Of a stretch of 36,311 nucleotides of DNA, positions 1 through 7,787 are shown piece after piece; positions within the stretch are counted from its first letter, which is position 1, and each line of letters starts with the position of its first letter. Source of the DNA: Microbacterium paulum (GTDB lineage Bacteria; Actinomycetota; Actinomycetes; Actinomycetales; Microbacteriaceae). The notes below the pieces were generated by a model. The model was not told where the DNA came from. It saw only the letters and a program-made list of their open reading frames with translations, and did no database searches. The stretch covers positions 1 to 36,311 of the forward strand of contig NZ_JAAGRY010000031.1 of the NCBI RefSeq assembly GCF_015707995.1, read 5' to 3'. The translations under genes and the position numbers were made by a program.

Positions 1-1
1 G

Positions 2-346
2 CTGCGCCGCCGCCCCGAGGCGCGCTGGCGCAAGCAGCCCGCCGACGTGCCGGCGCTCGCGACGCTGCAGGGCGAGTTGCTCGATGCCGCCCTCGCCGCC
101 CTCGCCCCGGGCGGCATCGTCGCCTACGTCACGTGCTCGCCGCACCTCGCCGAGACCGCGGCGGTCGTCTCCGACGCCCTGCGCCGCCACGAGGGGATCG
201 TCGAACTCGACGCTCGCGACGTCGTGGCATCCGTCGCCCGCTCGCCCATCGACCTGCCGGACGTCCCCGGCACCGGCCGCGCGCAGCTGTGGCCGCACCG
301 CCATGGCACCGACGCGATGTCGATCTCGCTGCTGCAGCGCGTCTGA
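2..346 (+). CDS. rsmB: 16S rRNA (cytosine-5) methyltransferase RsmB, C-terminal part (partial)
   Basis: Only the last 114 codons are inside the window; the reading frame is open from base 2, so the gene begins upstream. The fragment begins with an Arg-rich stretch (LRRRPEARWRKQPADV) and carries VTCSPHLAET, which matches motif VI of the RsmB/NOP2 family, where the TC cysteine is the catalytic nucleophile. The end (LWPHRHGTDAMSISLLQRV) is the usual WPHRxGTDAM... terminus, where E. coli-type enzymes bind the target. The family methylates a 16S rRNA cytosine using S-adenosylmethionine. In actinobacteria rsmB commonly precedes rpe, as it nearly does here; a reverse-strand membrane-protein gene lies between them. 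The stop is only 9 bases from the end of that convergent gene, with no room for a separate terminator. Confidence 0.9.
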   Translation: MRRRPEARWRKQPADVPALATLQGELLDAALAALAPGGIVAYVTCSPHLAETAAVVSDALRRHEGIVELDARDVVASVARSPIDLPDVPGTGRAQLWPHRHGTDAMSISLLQRV

Positions 347-355
347 CGGCCCGGC

Positions 356-1780
356 TCAGTCCCAGCGCACCGTCACGGGGTCGGTCGTGAAGTCGACGAG
401 CGGCGAGCCGAGCGACGGCAGGAACAGGAATGTGCAGCCAGTGAGTCGCTGGCCGTTCGACTCGCAGTCGGCCGTCACGTCGACGCTGCCGATGTAGGGC
501 CCGCGCACCTGCATCGGGTCGCCGTAGATGTCCTCGGGCTTGAGGTTCGCCATCGTGGCCTGGCTGTCGGCGTCGAGCGAGCGGGTGATCGTGCCGTCGA
601 TGATCTTCGTGCCGTCGCTGATCGTCTCGGGAATGTCGATCCCGCACCCTGCGACGAGGCTCTTGGATGCCAGGCATGCGGTCACCGCGTCGGTGATGGA
701 CTGACGGAAGGCCGCCAGACCCTTCTCGTTCAGCTCGACGTTCACGTCGCTGAAGTCGGCGGAGTAGTCGGCGGGGTCGCTGACCGTCACCGTGTCGGTG
801 CCCGTGAGGGTGTGGTACGGCGAGGTGGTCTCGAGGTGGTACGTGCCGGGGAACACGGTGACCGAGTCGCCGTCGACCGGTTCGCCGTTGAGGGTGATGT
901 CGAGGTCGCCGGTGCCCGAGCCGATGAAGAGGTCGACGGTGCCCGACATGAGCCGCCAGTCGCCGCTGCCGTCGTAGTCGACGACCGAGAACGTGCCCGA
1001 CACCGGCTTGCCGCCGATCGAGTAGCTGGCGGTGATGTCGTGCGAGTACTCGTCGTCGCTCGCGAGGGGGGTGGGCTCCGGCACCGAGATGTCGGCGATC
1101 GGGGCCGCGTCGTTCGATGCCGACAGCGCGTCGTCGGTCAGCAGTGTCGCATCACTCGGTGTGTCGACGAGAAGCGCGAGGGCGGCGTCGGCGTCGGAGT
1201 CGGCGAGTGCGGTCAGATAGTCCTGCACGACCTTCGCGGCAGACTGCGCCGCGGCTTCACGCGGGTCGGTGCGCGGGATCACCAGCATGGCGATGACGAT
1301 CGCGATCACCGCCAGCACCGCGACGCTCCCCGCGATGATGCCGATGATCGCGCCGGTGCCGAGGCCCTTCTTCTGCCCGGGCGCGGCCTCGCCGGCGGTC
1401 TGAGCGGGCGCGCCATACGCTGCCGCGGGGGCGGCGCCGTACGCGGCGGTGTGCGCCGGAGCGACGTAAGGCGCTGACGGTGCGGCAGTGTCCTGCACGG
1501 GTGACGGTGCGGCGGCGTCCTGCACGGGAGATGTCGCGGCGGCGTCCTGCACGGGAGATGTCGCGGCGGCGTCCTGACCGACGGCGGGGGCGACCGACTC
1601 GGTGGCTGCTGCGGGGGCGGGCTCCGCGCTAGCCGGAGCGGCAGTGGCCGGGGCGGAGGCCTGGCGCGGCAGCCACTGCTGGCTCTGCTCGTCCCAGCGG
1701 TAGGGGCCCGAGACCCACTCACCGTTGGACGCGTCCCACTGGGGTTGGCCGGGCTGACCGGGCGTGCCGTCGTTGCTCAT
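356..1780 (-). CDS. Pro/Ala-rich single-pass membrane protein of unknown function
   Basis: 474 residues from ATG at 1780. I chose this start, not the upstream in-frame one, because GGAGA lies 6 nt before it. Residues 1-40 are Trp/Gly/Gln rich (QPQWDASNGEWVSGPYRWD) and resemble the short domain at the N-terminus of many actinobacterial membrane proteins. Residues 41-135 are a low-complexity Ala/Pro/Ser/Thr linker holding 3-4 copies of a nine-residue repeat (QDAAATSPV). A single membrane helix follows at about 143-168 and ends in IPR, so the 300-residue C-terminal part is probably outside. That part starts with a helical segment (VVQDYLTALADSDADAALALL) typical of DUF4878/NTF2-like stalk domains, then beta-rich sequence with four or more cysteines near the C-terminus that could pair. 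No enzyme motif is visible. It is divergent from rpe and convergent with rsmB. A cell-envelope role is inferred only from topology. Confidence 0.8.
   Translation of the reverse strand: MSNDGTPGQPGQPQWDASNGEWVSGPYRWDEQSQQWLPRQASAPATAAPASAEPAPAAATESVAPAVGQDAAATSPVQDAAATSPVQDAAAPSPVQDTAAPSAPYVAPAHTAAYGAAPAAAYGAPAQTAGEAAPGQKKGLGTGAIIGIIAGSVAVLAVIAIVIAMLVIPRTDPREAAAQSAAKVVQDYLTALADSDADAALALLVDTPSDATLLTDDALSASNDAAPIADISVPEPTPLASDDEYSHDITASYSIGGKPVSGTFSVVDYDGSGDWRLMSGTVDLFIGSGTGDLDITLNGEPVDGDSVTVFPGTYHLETTSPYHTLTGTDTVTVSDPADYSADFSDVNVELNEKGLAAFRQSITDAVTACLASKSLVAGCGIDIPETISDGTKIIDGTITRSLDADSQATMANLKPEDIYGDPMQVRGPYIGSVDVTADCESNGQRLTGCTFLFLPSLGSPLVDFTTDPVTVRWD
1475..1576 (-). repeat. 27-bp tandem repeat encoding QDAAATSPV-type units
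   Basis: Inside the membrane-protein gene, about 3.7 copies of a 27-bp unit encode QDAAATSPV, QDAAATSPV, QDAAAPSPV and QDTAAPS. The first two protein copies are identical and nearly identical in DNA, pointing to recent duplication by slippage or unequal recombination. The unit length is a multiple of three, so copy-number changes would leave the frame intact. Confidence 0.85.
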
Positions 1781-1790
1781 GTCTTCTCCG

Positions 1791-1840
1791 ATGCGAAGGG
1801 GTTCGACACGACCGTACCGGTGTGGCGGGGTGCTTCGCAT
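1791..1840. promoter_or_regulatory. 8-bp inverted repeat in divergent promoter region
   Basis: ATGCGAAG at 1791-1798 is repeated exactly inverted as CTTCGCAT at 1833-1840, with 34 nt between. It lies between the divergent membrane-protein gene and rpe, close to both starts, so an operator is possible. No regulator can be assigned and the arms are short. Confidence 0.35.
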
Positions 1841-1878
1841 GACGCTGTGGACAAGCAGGGGTGTGGATAATGGGGCGC

Positions 1879-2544
1879 GTGCCCGACATCCGCATCAACC
1901 CCAGCATCCTCTCGGCCGACTTCGTCAACATGCAGGCAGATCTCGAGCGGATCGCGTCGGCCGACTTCGTGCACGTCGACGTCATGGACAACCATTTCGT
2001 GCCGAATCTCACCTTCGGGCCGCAGATGGTCGAGCGTGTGCAGCAGACGAGCCCCGTGCCGCTCGACGTGCACCTCATGATCACCGATCCCGACCGGTGG
2101 GCCCCCGGCTACGCCGAACTCGGCGCCGCGTCGGTCACGTTCCACCTCGAGGCGGCGTCCGCTCCGATCGCCCTCGCTCGGCGCCTCCGCGAGCTCGGCG
2201 CGCGCGCGGGCGTCGCGGTGAAGCCGGCGACGCCCGCGGAGGGGCTCTACGACATCCTCGACGAGTTCGACCAGATCCTCGTGATGACGGTCGAGCCCGG
2301 CTTCGGCGGACAGTCGTTCATGGCCGACCAGATGCCCAAACTCGCGCGCCTGCGGGGCGAGGCGCGGCGCCGCGGCTCGCAGGTGTGGCTGCAGGTCGAC
2401 GGCGGCATCTCGGAGTCGACCATCGCCCAGGCCGCCGAAGCGGGCGCCGACACGTTCGTCGCCGGGTCGGCCGTGTTCGGCGCGGACGACCCCGGCCGCG
2501 CGATCGAGGCGCTGCGCCGCGAGGCATCCGCACACGCGCACTGA
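1879..2544 (+). CDS. rpe: ribulose-phosphate 3-epimerase
   Basis: Interconverts ribulose 5-phosphate and xylulose 5-phosphate in the pentose phosphate pathway, as a cytoplasmic TIM-barrel metalloenzyme. Family signatures are clear: INPSILSADF at the N-terminus (catalytic Ser region), HVDVMDNHFVPNLTFGP (metal His and Asp), PLDVHLMI, MTVEPGFGGQSF (second metal/phosphate loop) and VDGGI near the C-terminus. From GTG at 1879 the product is 221 residues, a normal length. I chose this start because GATAAT (1866-1871) is 7 nt upstream, fitting the leaderless pattern seen across this window. An in-frame ATG at 1870 with AGGGG upstream adds only MGR and cannot be excluded. It is convergent with the glutaminase gene, only 24 nt from its end. 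Confidence 0.93.
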   Translation: MPDIRINPSILSADFVNMQADLERIASADFVHVDVMDNHFVPNLTFGPQMVERVQQTSPVPLDVHLMITDPDRWAPGYAELGAASVTFHLEAASAPIALARRLRELGARAGVAVKPATPAEGLYDILDEFDQILVMTVEPGFGGQSFMADQMPKLARLRGEARRRGSQVWLQVDGGISESTIAQAAEAGADTFVAGSAVFGADDPGRAIEALRREASAHAH

Positions 2545-2568
2545 GCGCGATCGGGTCGCGGAGCGCGA

Positions 2569-3759
2569 TCAGGCCGTCGCGTCGGCCCCGTCGCGTGTCG
2601 TCTGCACCGTCCCGCCGAGCGCCTCGACCTCGGTCCGCAGGACGGCGAGGGCGGCGGGCTGCAGCTGACTCATGGCCGACGCGTCGACGAGGACCCGCGT
2701 GTCGGGCGCGGGGCGACGGACGCCTCGCAGCGCCGTGAGCACGCGCTCGGCACCGCTGAACGACAGTTCCCCGTCGAGCACGACGTGCACGGTGCCGTCG
2801 TCGTCGCGCTCCACGGCGAGCCCCGGCGTCGCGATCGCCCGGTGCTGCTCGAACACGTGCAGGCCGAGCTGCTCCGAAAGTCGCTCGAGCACCAGCTGGC
2901 CGCGCGTGCTGTTGCCGTAGGCATCCAGCCGCGGGCTGAACACACCCACCCCGAACTGCGACGGCGAGAGGGCGACGATCCCGCCCGACACGCCGCTCTT
3001 GGCGGGCAGACCGACGCGGATGAGCCACGACCCGGAGGCGTCGTACATGCCGCAGCTGGTCATGACCGAGACGACGTCGCGCGCCGTCCGCGCGGACACG
3101 ATCTGCTCGCCCGTGACCGGGTGCCGCCCGCCGAAGGCGAGGGTCCCCGCCATGACCGCCAGGTCGGTGACCGTCACGAGCACCGAGCACTGGCGGAAGT
3201 ACGCTTCGACGATCGCGTTCGGGTCGCCGTCGATGACGTCGTAGGAACGCAGCAGGTGCGCCAGCGCGCGATTGCGCTCGCCCGTCGCCGCCTCAGACGC
3301 GCAGACCGTCTCGTCGACCTCGAGCGGCCGCCCGGCGAACCGGGACAGGACCGCGACGATCCGGTCGGCGCGCTCCCGGGCGGACCGGCCGGGAACCAGG
3401 CCCGTCGTCGCGATGGCGCCCGCATTGATGAGGGGGTTGGCGGGGCGACCGGTGCCCTCCTCGAGACTGATCGCGTTGAACGGCTCGCCGCTCGGCTCGA
3501 CGCCGACGTGCTGCAGCACCTCGTCACGGCCGAGCTCGTCGAGGGCGAGCGCGAACACGAAGGGCTTGGAGATGGACTGGATCGTGAACAGGGCGTCGTC
3601 GCCGAGCGCCACCGACGCGCCCCGCGGATCGACCACGGCCATGGCGAGCCGCTCGGGATCGGCCGAGGCGAGCTCGGGGATGTACTGGGCCGTCGCTCCG
3701 CCGTCCTCCCCGCGCACCTCGTCGAGCACGGCACCGAGCATCTCGCGCACTGGATCCAT
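2569..3759 (-). CDS. glsA: glutaminase with C-terminal STAS domain
   Basis: Hydrolyses L-glutamine to L-glutamate and ammonia. It belongs to the serine-dependent beta-lactamase-like glutaminase family. Of 396 residues, roughly 1-300 are the glutaminase domain, with the S-x-x-K catalytic pair visible as QSISKPF (Ser62, Lys65), then EPSGEPFNAI, NPLINAGAI and AKSGVSGG, all conserved in the family. About residues 315-390 form a STAS-like domain (VHVVLDGELSFSGAERVLTAL, VLVDASAM), as in some actinobacterial glutaminases. The start at 3759 was chosen over a longer open frame because MDPVREML fits the family N-terminus and TAGGGT lies 7 nt upstream. It is divergent from hisE with 90 bp between. Together with gltBD in this window it points to active glutamate/glutamine metabolism, although nothing shows co-regulation. 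Confidence 0.93.
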   Translation of the reverse strand: MDPVREMLGAVLDEVRGEDGGATAQYIPELASADPERLAMAVVDPRGASVALGDDALFTIQSISKPFVFALALDELGRDEVLQHVGVEPSGEPFNAISLEEGTGRPANPLINAGAIATTGLVPGRSARERADRIVAVLSRFAGRPLEVDETVCASEAATGERNRALAHLLRSYDVIDGDPNAIVEAYFRQCSVLVTVTDLAVMAGTLAFGGRHPVTGEQIVSARTARDVVSVMTSCGMYDASGSWLIRVGLPAKSGVSGGIVALSPSQFGVGVFSPRLDAYGNSTRGQLVLERLSEQLGLHVFEQHRAIATPGLAVERDDDGTVHVVLDGELSFSGAERVLTALRGVRRPAPDTRVLVDASAMSQLQPAALAVLRTEVEALGGTVQTTRDGADATA

Positions 3760-3766
3760 GCGCTCG

Positions 3767-3772
3767 ACCCTA
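3767..3772 (-). promoter_or_regulatory. -10 element of glsA, leaderless-type
   Basis: Reverse-strand TAGGGT ends 7 nt before the glsA ATG, so transcription would begin at or next to the start codon. It lies in the same 90-bp divergent region as the hisE promoter. Confidence 0.55.
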
Positions 3773-3837
3773 GCGGGGCTCCCGTGCCCCGCGTCGACCA
3801 CCGCGGCAGCGCGGCGCCGGGCGCCCGGCGTGACCGG

Positions 3838-3843
3838 TAGCCT
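3838..3843 (+). promoter_or_regulatory. -10 element of hisE, leaderless-type
   Basis: TAGCCT is followed by 6 nt and then the hisE GTG. There is no convincing Shine-Dalgarno sequence, so the his operon mRNA probably begins at the GTG. Confidence 0.6.
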
Positions 3844-3849
3844 GTCAGG

Positions 3850-4113
3850 GTGAAGACGTTCGACGCCCTGTTCGCAGAGCTCACCGCCACGGCCGCGGCA
3901 CGCCCCGCCGGCTCCGGCACGGTCGCGCAGTTGGATGCCGGGGTGCACGCCATCGGCAAGAAGGTCGTCGAAGAGGCCGCCGAGGTGTGGATGGCCGCCG
4001 AATACCAGTCCGACGCCGAGACGGCAGAAGAGATCTCGCAGCTGCTCTACCACCTGCAGGTGATGATGCTGGCCAAGGGCCTGAGCCTCGAAGACGTCTA
4101 CCGACATCTCTGA
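3850..4113 (+). CDS. hisE: phosphoribosyl-ATP pyrophosphohydrolase
   Basis: Second step of histidine synthesis: phosphoribosyl-ATP to phosphoribosyl-AMP plus pyrophosphate. The 87-residue product is the stand-alone actinobacterial form, not fused to HisI. It has the all-alpha MazG-like motif [14 protein letters not shown] with metal-binding Glu residues, followed by [15 protein letters not shown], the second acidic helix of the NTP-pyrophosphatase fold. Start is GTG, placed right after a TAGCCT -10 element. It is the first gene of a hisE-hisG-hisF-hisI run; hisG begins 43 nt downstream, probably on the same transcript. Confidence 0.95.
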   Translation: MKTFDALFAELTATAAARPAGSGTVAQLDAGVHAIGKKVVEEAAEVWMAAEYQSDAETAEEISQLLYHLQVMMLAKGLSLEDVYRHL

Positions 4114-4156
4114 GCCGCTCCCGCCGACAACCGCCGACACCGAAAGACACCGCACC

Positions 4157-4999
4157 ATGCTGCGAATCGCCGTGCCGAACAAGGGATCGCTGGCCGAGAC
4201 CGCCGCCGAGATGCTCGCCGAAGCGGGATACACCGGCCGCCGCGACCCCAAAGACCTGCACATCATCGACCCCGTCAACGAGGTCGAGTTCTTCTACCTG
4301 CGCCCGAAAGACATCGCCACCTATGTCGGGTCGGGTGCGCTCGATGTCGGCATCACCGGCCGTGACCTGCTGCTGGATGCCCGTATGCCGGGCGCCCGCG
4401 AGATCGAGGCCCTCGGCTTCGCCCGGTCGACGTTCCGTTTCGCCGGTCGCCCCGGCGGTTTCTCGGACGTCGCCGATCTCGAGGGGGTGCGGATCGCGAC
4501 GTCGTACCCCGGCCTCGTCGACGCGTTCCTCGACGGGCACGGCGTCGCGGCCGACCTCGTGCCGCTCGACGGTGCCGTGGAATCGGCGATCGAGCTCGGC
4601 GTCGCCGATGCGATCGCCGACGTCGTCGAGACCGGCACCACGCTCCGCCAGGCGGGGCTCGAGGTGTTCGGCCCCGTGATCCTCGAGTCCGAGGCGGTGC
4701 TGATCGGTGCGCCGACCGAGGCCGAAGGAACCGAGACGCTGCTTCGCCGGCTGCGCGGTGTGATGGTCGCCCGGCGCTACGTACTGATCGACTACGACCT
4801 GCCCGCCGACCTCGTCGACCAGGCGGTCGCGATCGCCTCGGGAATCGAGTCGCCGACGATCTCGCCGCTGCGCGACCCCGCGTGGGTCGCCGTGCGGGTC
4901 ATGAGCCCGCGCAAGACCGTCAATCAGGTCATGGACGCGCTCTACGCGATCGGGGCGCGGGCGATCCTCGTGACGCCGATCCACAACGCGAGGCTGTGA
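4157..4999 (+). CDS. hisG: ATP phosphoribosyltransferase (long form)
   Basis: First, committed step of histidine synthesis, joining ATP and PRPP. At 280 residues it is the long HisG form, with two catalytic periplasmic-binding-protein-like domains and a C-terminal ACT-like regulatory domain (about 205-280) expected to bind histidine for feedback inhibition. The N-terminus [19 protein letters not shown] and the run [16 protein letters not shown] are family signatures. [17 protein letters not shown] is the PRPP-binding region; the C-terminal [27 protein letters not shown] (given here as key pieces SPRKTVN and GARAILV) marks the regulatory domain. The hisF ATG follows the stop by one base, so translational coupling is likely. 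Confidence 0.96.
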   Translation: MLRIAVPNKGSLAETAAEMLAEAGYTGRRDPKDLHIIDPVNEVEFFYLRPKDIATYVGSGALDVGITGRDLLLDARMPGAREIEALGFARSTFRFAGRPGGFSDVADLEGVRIATSYPGLVDAFLDGHGVAADLVPLDGAVESAIELGVADAIADVVETGTTLRQAGLEVFGPVILESEAVLIGAPTEAEGTETLLRRLRGVMVARRYVLIDYDLPADLVDQAVAIASGIESPTISPLRDPAWVAVRVMSPRKTVNQVMDALYAIGARAILVTPIHNARL

Positions 5000-5000
5000 G

Positions 5001-5765
5001 ATGACCCTCGCCAGTCGGGTCATCCCGTGCCTCGACGTCGCGGCCGGTCGCGTCGTCAAGGGCGTCAACTTCGCGAACCTGCGCGACATGGGCGATCCCG
5101 TCGAACTCGCCGCGCTGTACTTCGCGCAGGGCGCCGACGAGCTCACCTTCCTCGACGTCACGGCGACGGTCGATGATCGCGCGACCACCTACGACGTCGT
5201 CCGGCGCACCGCCGAAGAGGTCTTCATTCCGTTGACCGTCGGCGGGGGAGTGCGCAGCGCCGACGACGTGGCTCGCCTGCTCGCGGTGGGCGCCGACAAG
5301 GTGGGGGTCAACTCGGCCGCCATCGCCCGCCCCGACCTGGTCGACGAGATCGCCGACCGGTTCGGCGCCCAGGTGCTCGTGCTGTCGCTCGACGTCAAGC
5401 GCGCGCCCGGAACCCACTCCGGCTTCGTCGTCACGACCCACGGCGGGCGCACCGCGACCGAACTCGACGCGCTCGACTGGGCGCGCGAGGCGATCGACCG
5501 GGGCGCCGGCGAGCTCCTCGTCAACTCGATCGACGCCGACGGTACGAAAGACGGCTTCGACCTCGAACTCGTCTCGCTCATGCGCGAGGTGTCGTCGGTG
5601 CCGGTCATCGCTTCGGGCGGCGCCGGCGCGGTGGGGGACTTCGCCCCGGCGATCCACGCGGGCGCCGACGCGGTGCTCGCGGCATCCGTCTTCCACTCGG
5701 GCGAACTGACGATCGGCGACGTCAAGAGCGCCCTCGCCGCCGACGGTGTCGAGGTGCGCCGATGA
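5001..5765 (+). CDS. hisF: imidazole glycerol phosphate synthase cyclase subunit
   Basis: With HisH, converts PRFAR and glutamine-derived ammonia to imidazole glycerol phosphate and AICAR, linking histidine and purine synthesis. The 254-residue TIM barrel starts with [22 protein letters not shown], containing the catalytic Asp of the CLDV motif. The second catalytic Asp is in [16 protein letters not shown]. Phosphate-binding loops GGGVRS and ASGGAG are present. Its hisH partner is not in this window and must lie elsewhere, normally near hisB in actinobacteria. It overlaps hisI by four bases (ATGA). Confidence 0.96.
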   Translation: MTLASRVIPCLDVAAGRVVKGVNFANLRDMGDPVELAALYFAQGADELTFLDVTATVDDRATTYDVVRRTAEEVFIPLTVGGGVRSADDVARLLAVGADKVGVNSAAIARPDLVDEIADRFGAQVLVLSLDVKRAPGTHSGFVVTTHGGRTATELDALDWAREAIDRGAGELLVNSIDADGTKDGFDLELVSLMREVSSVPVIASGGAGAVGDFAPAIHAGADAVLAASVFHSGELTIGDVKSALAADGVEVRR

Positions 5766-6121
5766 GCGCCGACACGATCACCGAGCGCGTCGCCCGGGTC
5801 GCCTTCAACGCCGACGGCCTTGTGCCCGCGATCATCCAGCAGCACGACACCGGCGAGGTGCTCATGCTCGGGTGGATGGATGCCGAGGCGCTCCGCCGCA
5901 CGCTCACCGAGGGCCGGGTGACGTTCTGGTCGCGGTCGCGTCAGGAGTACTGGCGCAAGGGCGACACGTCGGGGCACGCGCAATACGTCAAGGGCGCGCG
6001 GCTCGACTGCGACGGTGACGCCGTGCTGGTGTCGGTCGAGCAGATCGGCGCCGCCTGTCACACCGGTGATCGCACATGCTTCGACGCCGATGACCTGAGC
6101 CCCGCCGAGGGAGCGCCGTGA
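5762..6121 (+). CDS. hisI: phosphoribosyl-AMP cyclohydrolase
   Basis: Third step of histidine synthesis, opening the adenine ring of phosphoribosyl-AMP in a zinc- and magnesium-dependent reaction. The 119-residue protein has the metal-site sequence [15 protein letters not shown] with the D-C-D-x-D pattern, then [12 protein letters not shown] carrying two further conserved cysteines. [17 protein letters not shown] is the substrate-binding signature. Start overlaps the hisF stop (ATGA), and its own stop overlaps the start of the next gene (GTGA). In relatives trpE usually follows hisI; here the Trp membrane-protein gene follows directly. Confidence 0.96.
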   Translation: MSADTITERVARVAFNADGLVPAIIQQHDTGEVLMLGWMDAEALRRTLTEGRVTFWSRSRQEYWRKGDTSGHAQYVKGARLDCDGDAVLVSVEQIGAACHTGDRTCFDADDLSPAEGAP

Positions 6122-6732
6122 TCGCACGGGCACGCATGATCGGGGTGCTCGCGATCCTGCTGGGCGGGGCCGTGGGCATCGTCGGGTCCACCCAGACCTG
6201 GCTCGAGGTGACGCTCCGCTCAGGCGCGACCGAGGCGCTGTCGGTGCCCGGAGCGTCGGCGCTGCCGCTGCTCGCCCCGCTGAGCCTCGCGGCCCTCGCC
6301 CTGGGCCTCGCGCTCACCGTCGTCGGCCGGGTGCTGCGTTACGTGTTCGGCTTGCTCGCGACGCTCATCGGCGGCGTGCTGATGGTGGGGGCGGCGCGCA
6401 TCGCGCTGGAGCGCCCGCTCGATGCCGTCGCCGCGGTCGTCACGAAGGCGACGGGCCTGTCGGGGGCCGACGCCATCGCCGACCTCGTGTCGTCGATCAC
6501 GGCGACGGGGTGGCCGTATGCGGTCGCCGTCGCGGGCCTCGTGGTCGCCCTCGGAGGGCTCTGGACGCTCGCGACCGCGCACCGCTGGCGAAGCGGCGGG
6601 CGGCGCTTCGAGCGCGACGGCGCCCACACGGGCGGGGCGTCGGCGGGGCATTCCGCGGCCGCCTCGTCGCGCGACAAGGCGATCGACTCGTGGGACGACC
6701 TGTCGCACGGCGACGATCCGACCGCCCGCTAG
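6118..6732 (+). CDS. Trp biosynthesis-associated membrane protein (TIGR02234-like)
   Basis: A 204-residue membrane protein whose position before trpC and whose composition fit the actinobacterial Trp-operon membrane protein family. Four membrane helices are visible at roughly residues 6-23, 48-70, 73-95 and 130-154. The loop after helix 1 contains STQTWLEV, the typical T-x-x-x-WxxV start of the extracytoplasmic loop. The C-terminal 45 residues are polar and basic then acidic ([14 protein letters not shown]), ending with the SWDxLSxGxDPT pattern typical of the family. Function is unknown; a link to tryptophan synthesis is inferred only from conserved gene order. Start GTG overlaps the hisI stop by four bases. 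Confidence 0.85.
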   Translation: MIARARMIGVLAILLGGAVGIVGSTQTWLEVTLRSGATEALSVPGASALPLLAPLSLAALALGLALTVVGRVLRYVFGLLATLIGGVLMVGAARIALERPLDAVAAVVTKATGLSGADAIADLVSSITATGWPYAVAVAGLVVALGGLWTLATAHRWRSGGRRFERDGAHTGGASAGHSAAASSRDKAIDSWDDLSHGDDPTAR

Positions 6733-6735
6733 ACT
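6730..6735 (+). promoter_or_regulatory. possible internal -10 element before HGxxPAAW gene and trpC
   Basis: TAGACT overlaps the stop codon of the preceding gene and would give a leader of roughly 40 nt before the ATG at 6781. It could let trpCBA be transcribed separately from his. No clear -35 element is seen. Confidence 0.35.
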
Positions 6736-6780
6736 GAACCAGACCCGCCACGCGCCGTGTTCGCACCCTGAAGGAGACCC

Positions 6781-7008
6781 ATGAGCAGCATCGACGACCC
6801 CGGCCACGGACACTCCCCGGCCGCCTGGACCGCCGTGGTGATCATGCTCCTCGCCGTCACGCTCGGCACGCTGTTCTTCGTGCTCGACATGCCCGCCCTC
6901 GTGTGGGCGTCGGTCGGCCTGCTCGTCGTCGGCGCGATCGTCGGCTGGGCGATGTCGAAGGCCGGTTACGGCGCGCGCGGCCCGAAGTACGTCGCGAAGC
7001 AGCACTGA
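6781..7008 (+). CDS. HGxxPAAW family small membrane protein
   Basis: 75 residues with the family-defining HGHSPAAW near the N-terminus (residues 9-16), two membrane helices (about 17-35 and 40-58), and a short C-terminal tail ending GPKYVAKQH. The start is supported by a good ribosome-binding site (AAGGAG, 4-5 nt before ATG). This family is found between the Trp membrane protein and trpC in many actinobacteria. Its function is not known; I see no catalytic residues. It ends two bases before the trpC ATG. Confidence 0.85.
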   Translation: MSSIDDPGHGHSPAAWTAVVIMLLAVTLGTLFFVLDMPALVWASVGLLVVGAIVGWAMSKAGYGARGPKYVAKQH

Positions 7009-7010
7009 TC

Positions 7011-7787
7011 ATGCTGGCAGGCCTCACCGCCGGCGCGGTGGAGGATGCCGAGGCCCGCGCCGTCCGTCGGCCGCTCGCCGACCTCGAGCGCGCCGCTCTC
7101 GCGCAGGCCCCGGCGATCGACGCCCTCGCTGCGCTCGCTCCCGCCGAGCGCGTCAAGATCATCGCGGAGGTCAAGCGTGCGAGCCCGTCGCGCGGTGACC
7201 TCGCCGCGATCCCCGACCCGGCCCTGCAGGCCGCGCGCTACGAAGAGGGCGGCGCGTCGGCGATCTCGGTGCTGACCGAGGGGCGCAAGTTCAAGGGGTC
7301 GCTCGCCGATCTCGAAGCCGTGAAGGCGCGCGTCTCGCTCCCGGTGCTGCGCAAAGACTTCATCGCGACGCCTTACCAGGTGCTCGAGGCTCGGGCCTCG
7401 GGCGCGGATCTCGTGCTGCTGATCGTCGCCGCGCTCGAGCAGCCGCTGCTGCAGCAGTTGCACGACCTCGTCATCGAGCTCGGCATGACCCCGCTCGTCG
7501 AGACGCACTCGCGCGACGAGCTGACGCGCGCATCCGATCTCGGGGCGCGTCTCATCGGCGTGAACGCCCGCAACCTGTCAACCTTCGAACTCGATCGCGA
7601 CCTGTTCGGCTCTCTCGCGGGGGAGTTCCCGGCCGGCGCGGTGAAGATCGCCGAGTCGGCGGTGCTGACCCCTGCCGACGTCGCCCACTACCGCGCCGAC
7701 GGCGCCGACGTCGTGCTCGTCGGCGAAGCGCTCGTCACGAGCGACCCGGTGTCGACCCTGCACGCATTCCTGGAGGCCGGCGAATGA
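7011..7787 (+). CDS. trpC: indole-3-glycerol phosphate synthase
   Basis: Converts 1-(o-carboxyphenylamino)-1-deoxyribulose 5-phosphate to indole-3-glycerol phosphate. The 258-residue TIM barrel shows [13 protein letters not shown] (catalytic Glu and Lys of the EVKxxSPS signature), [25 protein letters not shown] (second catalytic Lys), GVNARNL and IAESAV, with the phosphate-binding GEALV near the end. The start ATG is two bases after the preceding stop, and the N-terminus [15 protein letters not shown] matches the family. trpB begins inside its last codons, so translation of trpC and trpB is probably coupled. Confidence 0.96.
   Translation: MLAGLTAGAVEDAEARAVRRPLADLERAALAQAPAIDALAALAPAERVKIIAEVKRASPSRGDLAAIPDPALQAARYEEGGASAISVLTEGRKFKGSLADLEAVKARVSLPVLRKDFIATPYQVLEARASGADLVLLIVAALEQPLLQQLHDLVIELGMTPLVETHSRDELTRASDLGARLIGVNARNLSTFELDRDLFGSLAGEFPAGAVKIAESAVLTPADVAHYRADGADVVLVGEALVTSDPVSTLHAFLEAGE

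Noticed and set aside
3760..4278. N-terminal extension of the glutaminase reading frame
   Set aside because: The extension would run antisense through hisE and into hisG; the family start and a -10 element place the real start at 3759.
6121..7010. Possible trp attenuator leader peptide
   Set aside because: No short open frame with clustered Trp codons followed by alternative hairpins was found before trpC, and genes are too tightly packed.
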